64,000 nt of DNA from Nemophila menziesii. Taxonomy: Eukaryota > Streptophyta > Magnoliopsida > Boraginales > Hydrophyllaceae. The first letter of the stretch is position 1; each line of letters opens with the position of its first letter. Positions 22,671-34,185 of this stretch are shown here, one piece after another. A program made the position numbers and the translations under genes. The notes beneath the pieces are model-generated. The model had not been told where the DNA came from, did no database searches, and saw only the letters and a program-made list of their open reading frames with translations. The DNA lies in contig JARWIR010000002.1 in the NCBI GenBank assembly GCA_029959085.1, forward strand, positions 45,504,233 to 45,568,232, given 5' to 3'.

Positions 22671-24234
22671 TGGTGGTCCTTTGTGTGTTCTAAAATAAAT
22701 GCAATAAATAATCGAACCACAACCGCAAGTGTACGGTTGTCCCAAGTAGTATATCTGATAATACAGATTCGTTCCAAGGACGGGATGGTTGATCACAATG
22801 TCTAGCAGATAGTGATTGTTGCACTTATGAAAATAGAAGATAATAAAATGTTTGTTTGGTTTTCGTATTAAGACTAAATAAATGAAAGACAGATATTAAA
22901 ATGCAAATAAAAGCTAAGACGCAAGTAAAATGATGTAAAACGCAATATGAGAAGTAGTACTTGAGAACGCAACGATCCTCCCGATCCTATTTCTTAACTT
23001 ATGTTGTTTAAGGGCTAAATTAGTCAATTACAATGGTCGGGATTCTAAATTCCTTATACCCCCGTCAGGGTGGACTATAAGGCGATCCTAAAGTGTCACT
23101 AGTCCCCTCAGGGTAAATATGATCCACCGTTGGGTGATTAAGTTTTATTACCTCATTGGCCCTAGGATTAGCTAAGTTCGTCAGAATCATCAACTTCTAT
23201 CCTAGATTGAATAAATGGTTCTGTACCTAAACCCTCCGTCAGGATGATCCAATCGCCACTAATTGGAATAGCCTAGATACTAACACCTGTTCCTAGTTCA
23301 TGACGCTAAAAACAGTAAACATTCACAATTTATCGAAAAGAGTAAAAGCCTTAATTTAGTTTAATTCAATAAAAACCCAAATTCAACATTCGTTAATTAA
23401 TAAGATTGGGATTCACCCATTGTTTGTTGTCAAGCACTATGAAAAGCTTAGCTCATATTAAAATGAAATACGAAATTAAAAGTAATGGAATTCATATTAT
23501 TTACAGAATTAAAAAGATAAAAGAACCTAATTTCCGAAATCGGAATGACTACGAACGGAGATATAGACCCTCTCCAGCTCTTGTAGCTTCTTCTCCTTCC
23601 TTCAGTTGCTTCTCTCTGGTGTTTTTAATCTTGCAGAATGTGAATTGTGTGTAAAATAGAAGTCAAGGGCTGATTTTATAGGTGGAAATTCGGACTTGGC
23701 CCTAATCTTTTAATTAAATGAAATATAAAAGGCCCAAGTCCACTAACTTAGCCCAAAATCTCGTAACTGCTGATATGCCTTCACTAAAACGGCTTTTCCT
23801 GATGCGTTATGACTCCGATTGACCTCATTCCAGTTGCTAAACTTCCGTAACTCGATAAGGAATGATTTCTCTTCAAAGGTCAGCTGCTAAATCATCGCTT
23901 AAGCACCTCGAAATCAGCAATCTATGGCCTGGAAAATGGATTTTCAGCTCTAAAAATAATATCTTCGGGATTTCTTTTCAAGTCTTGACTCTATCTTTTG
24001 ATCTTTGCCTTTCTCCTCGGATTCCTCTTCTAGCTAACATCTAAAACCTGTAAACTTTACACTAAAAATACCAATATTACGCGCAAAAGCTTATAATAAA
24101 CTAAAAATGCTAGAAATAGAAGAGGAAAATCATAATATTGCATATTTAGTCCAAAAGTCTATCGAATTGATTAAATAAACACCAAAAATGATGTCTCCTA
24201 AGGGTCGAAAATAAGAACAATTAAGGAGACATCA
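22671..24234 (-). repeat. 5' LTR of the composite Athila element
   Basis: 1564 bp, near-identical to 9244-10805 (roughly 25 differences noticed). It begins TGATGTCTCC at 24234 and is flanked by the GACGC duplication at 24235-24239. Confidence 0.93.
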
Positions 24235-24344
24235 GACGCCTATTGTTTGTAAGTGGTGGAATATTTCCATCACCATCTTCCATGTGTCCTTGAGACATTG
24301 CATCAGCCATCCAGATCCAGTTGCTGGAAATTGAAATGTGAAGT

Positions 24345-24870
24345 ACGTCTTTAAATTTTTTCAAAATTACACTTAATTTTCTTTATTTTTAAAAAATAAA
24401 TTATAATCCCTATATTATATTAAATTGCACTTAGGCTTCCATATTTTTAGAATTTACACTAAAGTCCTTATATTTTAAAGACACCGTATTTTTTAAAATT
24501 ACATTAAAGTCATGTTAGTTTTAAAAATTAAACTAAAATCCCTACATATTATTGAATTTCCCTAAAGCTCTTATATTTTTAGAAATTACACTAAATCCCC
24601 TTTATTTTATAAAATTTCACTAAAGCTCCTACTTTTTATTAAAATTAAATTTAAACCCTATGTATTTAAAAAAATACACTAAAAATCCTATATTTTTAAA
24701 AGTTGCACTAAAGTCTATTTTTTTAGGAATTACATTAAAACCCTACATCTTAAGAAAAATTACATCAAAACCCTTATATTTTTAAAAATTGCATTAAAGT
24801 CCCTATATTTTAATAAGTTACACCAAAGTCCCTATATTTTATTGAATTGCACTAAGGAACTTTGTGTATA
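24345..24870. repeat. Minisatellite, about 30 bp unit
   Basis: Roughly 16-18 imperfect units of the type TTGCACTAAAGTCCCTATAT followed by TTTTAAAA. Units vary in length (about 28-34 bp) and sequence. No coding content. Confidence 0.75.
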
Positions 24871-25280
24871 ATTAAGTCTTTTTCAGGTTTTATTATAATA
24901 TGGTATACTTGTTCTGTTGTTTGACAGTATAATCAGCGAAGAAGCCCATCTTGGTGGTAGAGGATGAAATGGGTAAAGGAGTTTGATAAATAAGAATCTC
25001 ATATTCTTTCGAACATTTAGCAAAAGAATTGATACATATCTTGTGCTCAGAGTTAATCAAAATTTTGTTTATTCATTTCAAATATTGAGTTTTAATATTC
25101 AGGATTGGGTGGATTAAAATTTGAATATTGACTCAATATCAGGACAATTGGTTTCAACTTTGATCACGTCCACTGGATTCTCTTCATCTGAGTTGGCCAT
25201 CCGAGGTTTTTGCTTTCTCGCTCTCTTTAACTTCGTTTCATGTTATTCCGTAGATATAATTTATATTCATTGTTATATAG
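24871..25280. other. Non-coding stretch
   Basis: No supported gene. A short minus-strand frame at 25203-25120 beginning MANSDEENPVDVIKVETN is the only readable piece, and it has no recognisable domain. Confidence 0.35.
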
Positions 25281-25790
25281 CTTGCCCGATTTAAAAGGCC
25301 ATGTAAGTTTTCTTAACCATGTGGACAGTGAAGGCTTTTACTAGCTTGGCGGATACTTTGTGTGACTTGGTAATTACGGTAATGCCACTTGTGTCACGAG
25401 TCTATTAGCATGGAGTTCTTGTGGAATTTCTGGCATTCCTAAAAAATAAAATTGACAAACTTAATAAGAATAAAAAATATAAGCTCAAGGCTCAAGCACG
25501 TATGGAAAAAAGTATAGTTGCATCATTGGTCCCTGATTTTGGCTAATTTTGCACAACACGGGGACCTATGTTGAAATTGACTCTAATTTAGAGCAACACA
25601 GGGACAGCAGAACATATGGACCAATGCTTACTATTAATTGGAATATATTCTATTGTTAGTACGCTTATCATTGCACTAACTATTAAGGTCCAACTCCAGG
25701 CATTCAATTAATCTAATATAAAAGTTTGATTCTTTGCAATACTTAGTGAGTTTCACTTGCCTGACTCGGCGGAGCAAAAAGTAAAACCTT
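25281..25790 (-). pseudogene. RNA pseudouridine synthase pseudogene, copy B0 (catalytic exon and exon 1 remnants)
   Basis: 25281-25440 is the catalytic block recognisable from copies C and E by shared wording (GGCTTTTACTAGCTTGGCGG, ACGAGTCTATTAG on the plus strand; in protein sense the RLDR-TSG to HTVKKTY region). 25500-25670 holds the start of the intron minisatellite, and 25680-25790 the region around exon 1. The C-terminal block is absent at its expected place, where AT-rich sequence lies instead. A tRNA-like relic interrupts the exon 1 end. Confidence 0.6.
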
Positions 25791-25794
25791 GAAT

Positions 25795-25872
25795 GTCCCT
25801 GCCCAGGATCGGTATCGAACTGGGGACCTGCAACGTGTAAAGCTAAAATGATAACCACTACACCACAGAGAC
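25795..25872 (-). pseudogene. tRNA-Val(UAC)-like pseudogene
   Basis: Minus strand begins GTCTCTGTGGTGTAGTGGTT and ends CAGGGAC. The 7 bp acceptor stem pairs throughout with one G-U. The anticodon loop TTTACAC gives UAC (valine), with a weak stem containing one mismatch and two G-U pairs. The T stem CCCAG/CTGGG is perfect, but the loop is 13 nt where 7 are normal (TTCGAT then an extra ACCGATC-like piece). The enlarged T loop and weak anticodon stem argue for a relic. It lies inside the exon 1 region of copy B0. Confidence 0.5.
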
Positions 25873-26435
25873 TAATATTAATCAAGTGATGCTCTTTGTA
25901 AATATTTCGGAAATTCAATTTAATATTATTAAAAAAAATATCTACTCGGGTCAACAAAAATACATGAACTTTTTCATCTAGGGTATAGCGTCGGATGTGA
26001 GGGGAGCCGAGGCGGCCACCCCCGGTCCCGGGACACCGTGAAAAGTATACCCAAAAAAATCTTTTCAGATAAAAATCCATTTGATTAACAAAATTATTGC
26101 ATTAGATTCTTTATGGTCTCTTCTGAAGTACCAAAATAGGAGTCCATTAAAAACATAAGTATTAAATAGTATTCGGAGCAAGTAGTACCTACATACGAAT
26201 TCTACAACATTATCCTTGCAACCAAAAAACCATTGTTCTTTGAATATTCATTTACCAAAAGAACTTATATAAAGAGGGTTTAAGAATGACCATATTAGCC
26301 TTTCTCTAACAATTAACAATTTTAACTCTTCGACAACTTAGTAGTTAACATAAACCAATAAAAAATGGTTGTGTGCTATATGTTATCAAGAATATACCTT
26401 TTTATAAAACTTCTTCGAATAAATTTAAACTATGG
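25873..26435. other. AT-rich spacer with one GC-rich patch
   Basis: Non-coding. 25990-26040 is an isolated GC-rich segment (GAGCCGAGGCGGCCACCCCC) in AT-rich surroundings. It is not part of any element I can delimit. Confidence 0.35.
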
Positions 26436-28102
26436 TGCACTTTGACACGCCCATAAAGGCCGAGAAGCCTCAGTTAAAAGAGATTAACAAGTAACCCGAT
26501 GCTCAAATGACAAGCGTTCCGCATGAAGCTCGTGACCATTATATCCTTTCCTTTTCCACTCATACACACCCTCATAATTCACATCTCCTCTAATAGGAAT
26601 TTCAAGATACGCATAATAACAACATATCTGATGTGTTCTTCCACTTGTAGGACACGCCCTTACCATAATCTCATATTTTCAACATTTAAATTGTTTCCAA
26701 TTTCTCTTCAACAAATATACCCTCGTATTATGCATACTTATTCAAATTTACCCCTCAACAACTGTATATTTACTATTTCGATATGAGCTTCCTACATGGA
26801 ACTGATAAAGATGGTCATTTATTGGTAGTAACAATTATAAAAATAGAAGTTTAATAATCAAGCAGGTATTTAATATGGTAATTTCACCTAATTGAACCAT
26901 TGATCCTTTTGTTATGTGATATAGCAACATATACCCCTAACCCACGTGTCATGAAATGTAGCAAATATATTCTTGTGTTATGTTATGCATTACATTTTTC
27001 CACAACAAGGGTATGTTTACTATGTCTTGGAATAACATAAGGGTATATTTGCTATGTTAAAAGTTAAATCACAGGTATATATACGCGGCTAGATTCTTAT
27101 AACACAAGGGCCTATTGTTGAAATTAACCCTAATTCGGTAACATATGTACATATAACCCAAGGACCAATGTTTACTATCGTTGGAGTAGCATAGAGATAT
27201 ATTTGGCTAATTTCACATCACACAGGGACAGATGTTGCAATTTACTCTAATTTGATAACACATGGACCAATGTTTACTATTTACTAGAATAAGATAGGGG
27301 TATATTTGGCTACCTAGCAGAAAACAGGGACTAATGTTGCATCTACTCTGATTCAATAACACAGAGACCAACGTTTACTATTCATTGGAATAACATAAGG
27401 GTATATTTGCCATTGTTGAAACACGAGGGAAATTTTGGCTAATTTCACATAACACAAGGACCAGTGTTGCAATTATTCTTTAATTTATCAACACGTAGAC
27501 CAATGTTCCAATTTACTCTAATTAATTCATCAACACGTAGACCAATGTTCCAATTTACTTTAATTCAGCAACACATGGACCAATATTTACTATTTCTCAT
27601 AATAACATAGGGGTATATTTACTAGACATGAGTATATTTGGCAACAAGGACCAATGTTACATCTTTCATTAATTCAGCAACATGTCATCGTAAAATATTT
27701 AAGCAGTAACAAGGTAGGTCTAACTTCAACCCTTTTGATATATCTCGTAACAAGGTTTGATTCTTTGAAATGCTTACCCGACTCGGTGAATTTATTGAGT
27801 AGACTCGGTAAAGTAAAGAGTATAGACACACAGTAAACACGTTGAGGCTTATTTAGAGCAACGAGTCATTGGTATTCGAATAACATCGATTTTGTAGAGG
27901 AAGATGTATGGTGAATGAAGGTGAACTAGCCACATTTGTTTTTGTTTCTTTGTCTCTTTTACACTTATTTTCGTGCTCATATTTTTTTCCATAGGGATCC
28001 CTGACGGTACTTTTAGAGCACATGGACTAATTGACTCGTATTTTAAAATTAGAAGGGGCTGACTAAAATAGTTTATCATTCTATAATAATGCTAATCTTT
28101 TT
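26436..28102 (-). pseudogene. RNA pseudouridine synthase pseudogene, copy B1
   Basis: The C-terminal exon (26666 to about 26484) reads VRACPTSGRTHQICCYYAYL, EIPIRGDVNYEGVYEWKRKG and YNGHELHAERLSFEH, i.e. the family's R-T-H-Q-I-R motif with a changed last Arg. 26720-27640 is an intron-position minisatellite with units of about 100-130 bp built on GGGACCAATGTT, TTGGAATAACATAGGGGTAT and ATTTGGCTAATTTCACAT. Exon 1 remnants follow at about 27990 to 27770. The catalytic RLDR exon is missing, as in copies A and D. The MULE inserted at the far (5') end of this copy. Confidence 0.72.
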
Positions 28103-28243
28103 GGGTGAATTATATATAGGGTCTTAGAGACACTATTTTTTCTCTATAGAGTAGACTCTAGACTTTCGTTCTTCTTAGGGACCTACACTTTGACAATTGT
28201 CTTTACTACACTTATGGTATAAATACTCTTAGAATTAGCTTTC

Positions 28244-29809
28244 TGGTGGTCCTTTGTGTGTTCTAAAATAAATGCAAATATGATCGAACCACAACCGCAA
28301 GTGTACGGTTGTCCCAAGTAATAATAGTGATAATACAGATTCGTTTCAAGGACGGGATGGTTGACTACAATGCTTATCGATTAATGAATGATTGCACTTA
28401 TGTAAGCAAGTAAAGAAATAATGATTGATTTGGTTTTTGGATTGATTCTAATTAATAAAAGACTAATTATAAAATGCAAATAAATAGTAAAACGCAAATA
28501 AATAAGAGTAAAACGCAGTATGAGAAGATAGCACTTGAGAACGTAAGGGATCCTCCGAATTCTATTTCATAACCTATTCTGTTTAAGGGTCAAATTGGTC
28601 AATTGACATTGGTCGGGATTCAATAATCCTTGTACTCCCGTCAGGGTGGACTACAAGGCTATTCTAGAGTGTCACTAGTCCCATCAGGGTAAATATGATC
28701 CACTTTCGAATGATTAAGCTAAATTACCTCATTGGCCATAAAATTAACTACGCTCGTCAAAGTCAAATAGTTTATATTTTATATTCTGTAATTATTTATA
28801 TACCTAAACCCTCCGTCAAGGTTATCCAATCGCCACTAATTGGAATAGCCTAGATACTAAACCCTATTATTAATTGATCAGGTCAATAATAGTAAATAAG
28901 CACAAATTAAAGAAAAATGTAAAAGACCCAATTCGATTTAATTAACAGAAACCCAAATTCAGGACATGAAATTCAATAGAATTGGGATTCACCCATAAAG
29001 CATTCTCAAGCACTAATAAATGTTTAGCTCATACTAATTAAAACAAAAACTAAATTAAAATTAAAGGAATTCATATTGTCTTACAAATAAAAGATAAAAG
29101 AAACCTAATTTCTGGAATAGGAATGACTGAGAACGGAGATATAGACCCTCTCCAGCTCTTGCAGCTTCTTCTTTCTTCCTTCTGTTGCTTCTCTCTGATG
29201 TTTTTAATTGTAAAGAATGAATTGTATGAAAAATAAAAGTCAAGGCCTTCTTTTATAAGTAGAAAAACGGATTAGGGCTTGGACCTAATAATAAAACACT
29301 AATTAAATGTCCAAGCCCAAATTCTAAGCCCCAAATCCCGTAACTGCTGATACACCTTCACTAAAACGGCTTTTCCCGCTTCGTTATAACTCCGATTGAC
29401 CTGAAATTAGTTGCTAAATTTCCGTAACTCGATAAGGAATGTTTTCTCTTCAAAGGTCAGCGGCTAAATCAGCTCTTAAGCCCCTCGAAATCAGAAATCT
29501 TTGGCCTGGAAAACAGATTTGCAGCTCTAAAAACAACTTCTTCGGGATTTCTCTTCAAGTCTTGACTCTGTCTCTTGATCTTTGACTCTTCTCTCGGATT
29601 CCATTCCTAGCTAATATTCAAAACCTACATACTTTTCACTAAAATACACAAGATTACGCGCAAAAGTTTAATAAATCAAAAATACTAGAAATAAAATAGG
29701 AATTCCGGATTATTGCATTTTTAACTCAAAAGTCTATCAAAATATTCAATTAAAAATAAAAAATGATGTCTCCTAAGGGTCAAAAATAAGAACAATTAAG
29801 GAGACATCA
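28244..29809 (-). mobile_element. Solo LTR of the Athila family
   Basis: 1566 bp with both LTR ends (GGACCACCA at 28244, TGATGTCTCC at 29809, reverse strand) and a perfect 5 bp duplication CTTTC at 28239-28243 and 29810-29814. There is no internal sequence, so it arose by LTR-LTR recombination. It sits about 120 bp upstream of the ULP1-like gene's ATG, and its own promoter points away from that gene. Confidence 0.95.
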
Positions 29810-29997
29810 CTTTCTCTTTCCATTTACGTCACACGCTCTCTCTCACTTTCTCTCTCTATCCAGAAAACGCTCTCCATTTCTCTCTCCAATTTTGAAGCGA
29901 CGATCGAAATACTCTGATAAATCTAACGGAAATGGCGAACAACAGTAATTCTGATACCCATTCAGATGAAAAACCAAAGGTTATCAACGATTTATGA

Positions 29998-30950
29998 GTA
30001 CTCTGAGTTTTTCTGGGTTTTTGTTTTTCGTCCTTTTCTGGATTTTAGGTTTTCGCATGTGTACTCTCAGTTGTTGAACCGATACTTTGTGTTATTTGCT
30101 TAATACTCTGTAGATCTGGTGTAATACTCTTTGTTTTGCTATGAATGTGAACCGTCAGTTTCAGGATTTTAGGTTTGCGCATGTGTACTCTTAGTTGTTA
30201 ACCCGATACTCTGTGTTATATGCTTAATACTCTGTAGATTTGGTGTTATACTCTTTGTTTTGCTATGAATGTGAACTGTCAGTTTCTGGATTTTAGGTTT
30301 TCACATGTGTACTCTTAGTTGTTAAACCGATACTCTGTGTTGTTTGGTTAATACTCTGTAGATTTGGTGTTATACTCTTTGTTTTGATTTGAATGTGAAT
30401 CGTCCTTTTCTGGATTTTAGGTTTTCGCATGTGTACTCTTAGATTTTGAACCGATACTCGGTGTTATGTGCTTAATACTATGCAGATTTGGTGTTATACT
30501 CTTTGTTTTGCTATGAATGTGAACCGTTATTTTCTGGTTTTTGTTGTTTCGCATGTGTACTCTCAGTTTTGTTGTTTTTGAATCGATACTCTATATTATT
30601 TGCTTACTGCTCTGTAGATTCAACTGAATACTCTCTGTTTTGTTCTGAAAATGAATCGTTCTTCTGGGTTTTGTTGTTTTGCATAATAAAACACTGAGTA
30701 CTCTTAGTTTTTATAAAAAAAGGAGAGTACTCTGGGTTTTTGTTTGAAAATTATGAGTAATCGTAGTTTTTATATGTAAACACTGAGTACTCTGAGTTTT
30801 TCTATATATGAAAACTGTGAGTACTCTGTGTTTTTTGTTTGAAAACTATGAGTACTCTGAGTTTTTATTCGAAAACTATGAGTACACTGACATTTCAAGA
30901 AGAACTATACTAAAAAACTGTGATTACTGAGTATTTGTTGATCTTAACTG
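29998..30950 (+). repeat. GAGTACTC-type repeats filling intron 1, with a ~123 bp higher-order unit
   Basis: From 30040 to 30660 a unit of about 122-125 bp repeats five times (TGGATTTTAGGTTTTCGCAT begins copies near 30039, 30164, 30286, 30411 and a variant near 30533). Each contains several TACTCT words at roughly 40 bp spacing. From 30690 to 30890 it changes to simple units of about 30 bp of the type TGAGTACTCTGAGTTTTT. Confidence 0.85.
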
Positions 30951-31859
30951 CTTTTCAGAAGGGAAAGAAAGCAATACAATACAGATCAAACATTAATGAA
31001 ATTCTGCAGATAATGCAATTGAAAGGTATGAAAGAAGATCACCTGGCAGAATGCAGTAGGACGCCTTTCTATGGGTTATGGAAAGGGATATTCGATAGGA
31101 GAGAAAAGTACAAGTTTATGAAAAAGTCCGACGTACTGATCAAACAAGTTATAGATTGTTTCTCGTCTGTATCGGGTGGATTCGTAATTGGTGGAAAAGA
31201 TTTAAAGATAAATGAGTTAGAAATAAAGATGCTGTTAGGTATCGAGTGTGGTCAAGATCATCTACCAAAGAAAGTTACAGTGGATGCAAACAACAGATCG
31301 TCGTGGTATAGGAGAATGTTCGGGAATGTGGGTGTGGTTACTTTAAAACTTCTTAGTGACCAAATAGAAGGTGTTATTGACAATTTTAAAGATAGAGTAC
31401 TCACTTTGGAGGCGAAGGAGGATATAGCGAAGTTATTATCAATATATACAGTAACGTCACTATGTTTGTGAAAAAGAAATAACCATGCAAAACAGATACA
31501 TATCAGTGTATGCGAGGACTTGGATAGCATAAAGAAGTACAATTAGGCTGGTGAAATGAAAAGTTACATGATTAAATCAATTCGTAAATGTTCGGATACT
31601 ACAAAAGCAAAGGGATGTGTTTTTATGTTGCTGGTAAGATGATTTAGTACAAATGTATATTAAAATGATACAATAAACACTGAATTTTTGTTTTCAAAAC
31701 TTGTAGCCATGGCTTATGGAACACGTGAAGGAAATTGGTAATTTGAAGGAGGAAGATGCAGTTCTGAGGTGCCTGAAATGGGAGTACATGCTCGGGGCTA
31801 AAAAAATCAATGTGCATGCAGTGAAGAGTAAAAAGGTTAAGGAATAGTGTTATACAATA

Positions 31860-32070
31860 TAAATATACTCATATTACTTTTTCATGTACTCAAAACTATG
31901 AGTACTCTAAGTTCTATTATATAAAACTATGAGTACTCTTAGTTTTAAAATATGAAAACTATGAGTACTATAATATTTATACTGAAAGTATGAGTACTCT
32001 AAGTTTTAATATATGAGAACTATGAGTACTCTATGTTTTAAACATGCGAACTGTGAGTACTCTATGTTTT
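31860..32070 (+). repeat. GAGTACTC repeat array in intron 3 of the ULP1-like gene
   Basis: Six or so units of about 32 bp, AAAACTATGAGTACTCTAAG followed by TTTTA, between exon 3 and exon 4. Confidence 0.85.
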
Positions 32071-33939
32071 GTTACATTACAACTGAGCTAACATCAATTC
32101 CTTTGGAATGTCTATGACATACGCAGGTAAGGAGTAAGGAACTACTTTGGAAGAGGGATGGATAAGAACCGAGGATGGTCACAACCAGGAAGTTAATGAA
32201 ACAGCTGTGTTAAAAGAAGGAGAGTGCAGTCGGGGTGCTGAGAAAGAGGGAGATGAATTAGTTGGAGATAAATCTGTGACAAAAGATGGTGTATTGAATG
32301 ATGATGAAAATGAAAATGTTGCAAAAAGGGTGTCGGATGATGAAGACGTAAATGTCGATAGTTGGATGAATGATAGAGGAGATGGGGTGATGAGTGAAAT
32401 AGTATGTGAAGATGATACAGATGAGAATAAAGATAACGCAAGTGAAGAAATTAAGGATTCTGAAGAAAAAGAAAAAGCAGAGGAAGAAGGTAAAAACTCA
32501 GACAACAACGAAGATGGAGAAAGAGAGATGGATTTAGATATGGATTTGGATAACGGTGATGGTAGTGCGGAAGAAGAAATGTTGATAGACGACAATCTGG
32601 ATGATGGCCCCCCAAGAGGGGGTGAGGAAGTGGATAAGATTGATATTGAAAAAGAAGAAGAATTAGAATAGGACGAAGAGGTGCGAACTGAAAAAACAGA
32701 AATAGATGGTTTAACAAAGGAAGTGGAGATGGTTGTTGAAGGAATTAACAAAAACCGGAGCAGGTTTAACCGAGAAGTATACGAGGGGAAAGATTCGAAT
32801 GATCCAGTTTATATGTCTTTAAGAGAAAAGTTGATTGAATCTCGCAAGGAAAAAAATTACTTAATAGATGAGACTGAGGTTTTGAACAAGGAGAAAGCTA
32901 AACAAGAAAAAACAATATCAAGAATTGAAGAGATTTTAGCTGATTTGGAAACAGTAAAAAAGGAAAAGAAAGAGCTTTTGCAGCTGGTAGATACACTTAG
33001 CAACCAGGTAAACAGAGAAGAAATAAAAAACAAGGAGTTGGAGGATGCGATAATAAATCAACAAGGTAAAATAAATAGTCTAAGAGAGCAGGTTGCGAAG
33101 CTGAAGGAGGAAAAAGTAAAGTTAAACAAGGAGCACATGGATATAAGCACGTGGTACAACGAATGCATCGAAGAACTTGAAAAGTCCAAGGCAGAGTGCG
33201 ATAATTTGCGAGCAGCTGCGTCACTTTTAGAGAGTAATAATGAAGAGGCAGGAAAAGAAACAGAAGAGGGTGAGGATGTGGAGGTAGTTGGTGAAGTTAA
33301 AACAAATGTTAAACGAAGGAGATCATACAGTCTTGCGACCCCAGGGTCGATAGAGAGAAATTTAAAGAAGAATAACCGTGCTGCAGCTGCAGCAAAAAAC
33401 AAAGATTCTGATTTTGTGGAAGAACCAAAAATGAAAAGAGTAAAACAAAAAATTAAACAAAAAGAAGGAGCTGGTGAAAAAACAAACAAAAGCAAAGTGA
33501 TTGGAACAAAAATGAAGGAAAAGATTGATGAAGGTGTTAAGGAAAAGGTTTCAGATGTAAAGAAAAAAGAAGCAGAAAAAGGAGATAAAGGGAAAACAAA
33601 ACAAAAGTGGAATGGAGAGGACACAGTTGATGAGAAGGATTATAATTTCCTTCTGCAAATTAAAGAAGAAAACTTGGGAGATGCAATATGGTGGGATAAA
33701 GAAAATGAATTGTTAGTATCAGGATCAGATGCTTTTGCTATTGCGCGTAAAGAAATGATTGAAGTGCAGGTAAACAAATTTAAATATGATCATATATAAA
33801 CAAAAAAAATATATTGGAAAATTGAGTATGTGATTAATAAATATTGCAGGTGATTGATGCTATGCTAAAAATGGTAAAAGAAGAGTATGGATTAAAAGGA
33901 GGGAAGTATGGTGTGACACACCAGAGTGCAATGTGCATG

Positions 33940-34185
33940 GTAAGAATACTCTGAGTTTTTCATATTGGAATATAAAGTAGTGAGTATACTCGGTTTTACT
34001 ATAACAGTTCTTTGAGTACTCACTATTTTGGTATATACAAATTGTGAGTACTCTGTTATTTGATTATTGGAAACTAAGAGTACTCTATGTTTCAATAAAA
34101 TGAAACTGTGAGTACTCTATGAATCTAATAAACAAAACTTTGAGTACTCTGAGTTTTTGAATGAGTACTCTATCATTAAGAGTTT
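33940..34185 (+). repeat. GAGTACTC repeat array in intron 5 of the ULP1-like gene
   Basis: Seven or eight units with the GAGTACTC core, beginning at the donor of exon 5 (GTAAGAATACTCTGAG) and running almost to the exon 6 acceptor. Confidence 0.85.

Larger units (their letters stand above)
9244..24234 (-). mobile_element. Composite Athila-lineage Ty3/gypsy retrotransposon
   Basis: The outer LTRs (22671-24234 as 5' LTR, 9244-10805 as 3' LTR) are flanked by a perfect 5 bp target duplication, GACGC at 9239-9243 and 24235-24239, so this is one insertion locus. Reading in element sense: LTR, tRNA-Asp primer site, truncated gag with stops, a second LTR lacking its first ~300 bp, a second primer site, gag, protease, RT, RNase H, integrase, hairpin array, ORF3, polypurine tract, LTR. 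The outer LTRs differ at roughly two dozen sites. The inner LTR is of a visibly different subtype, matching the plus-strand element at 35185. A second element nested in the first, followed by loss of one 3' end through LTR recombination, would explain the structure. Confidence 0.9.

Noticed and set aside
25120..25203. Short minus-strand frame beginning MANSDEENPVDV
   Set aside because: 28 codons, no splice partner or domain found. Not enough to call an exon.
25990..26040. GC-rich patch considered as a CpG-type promoter or the end of a DNA transposon
   Set aside because: About 50 bp only, no gene downstream, no inverted partner or target duplication seen.
30040..30890. Regular repeats with spacers in intron 1, CRISPR-like at first glance
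   Set aside because: The whole 123 bp unit repeats, with no unique spacers. It is a tandem satellite within a MULE intron.
32179..33624. Long Ser/Phe/Leu-rich minus-strand frames (190, 188, 88 codons)
   Set aside because: Mirror images of the acidic and Lys-rich exon 4 of the ULP1-like gene, which forces open antisense frames.
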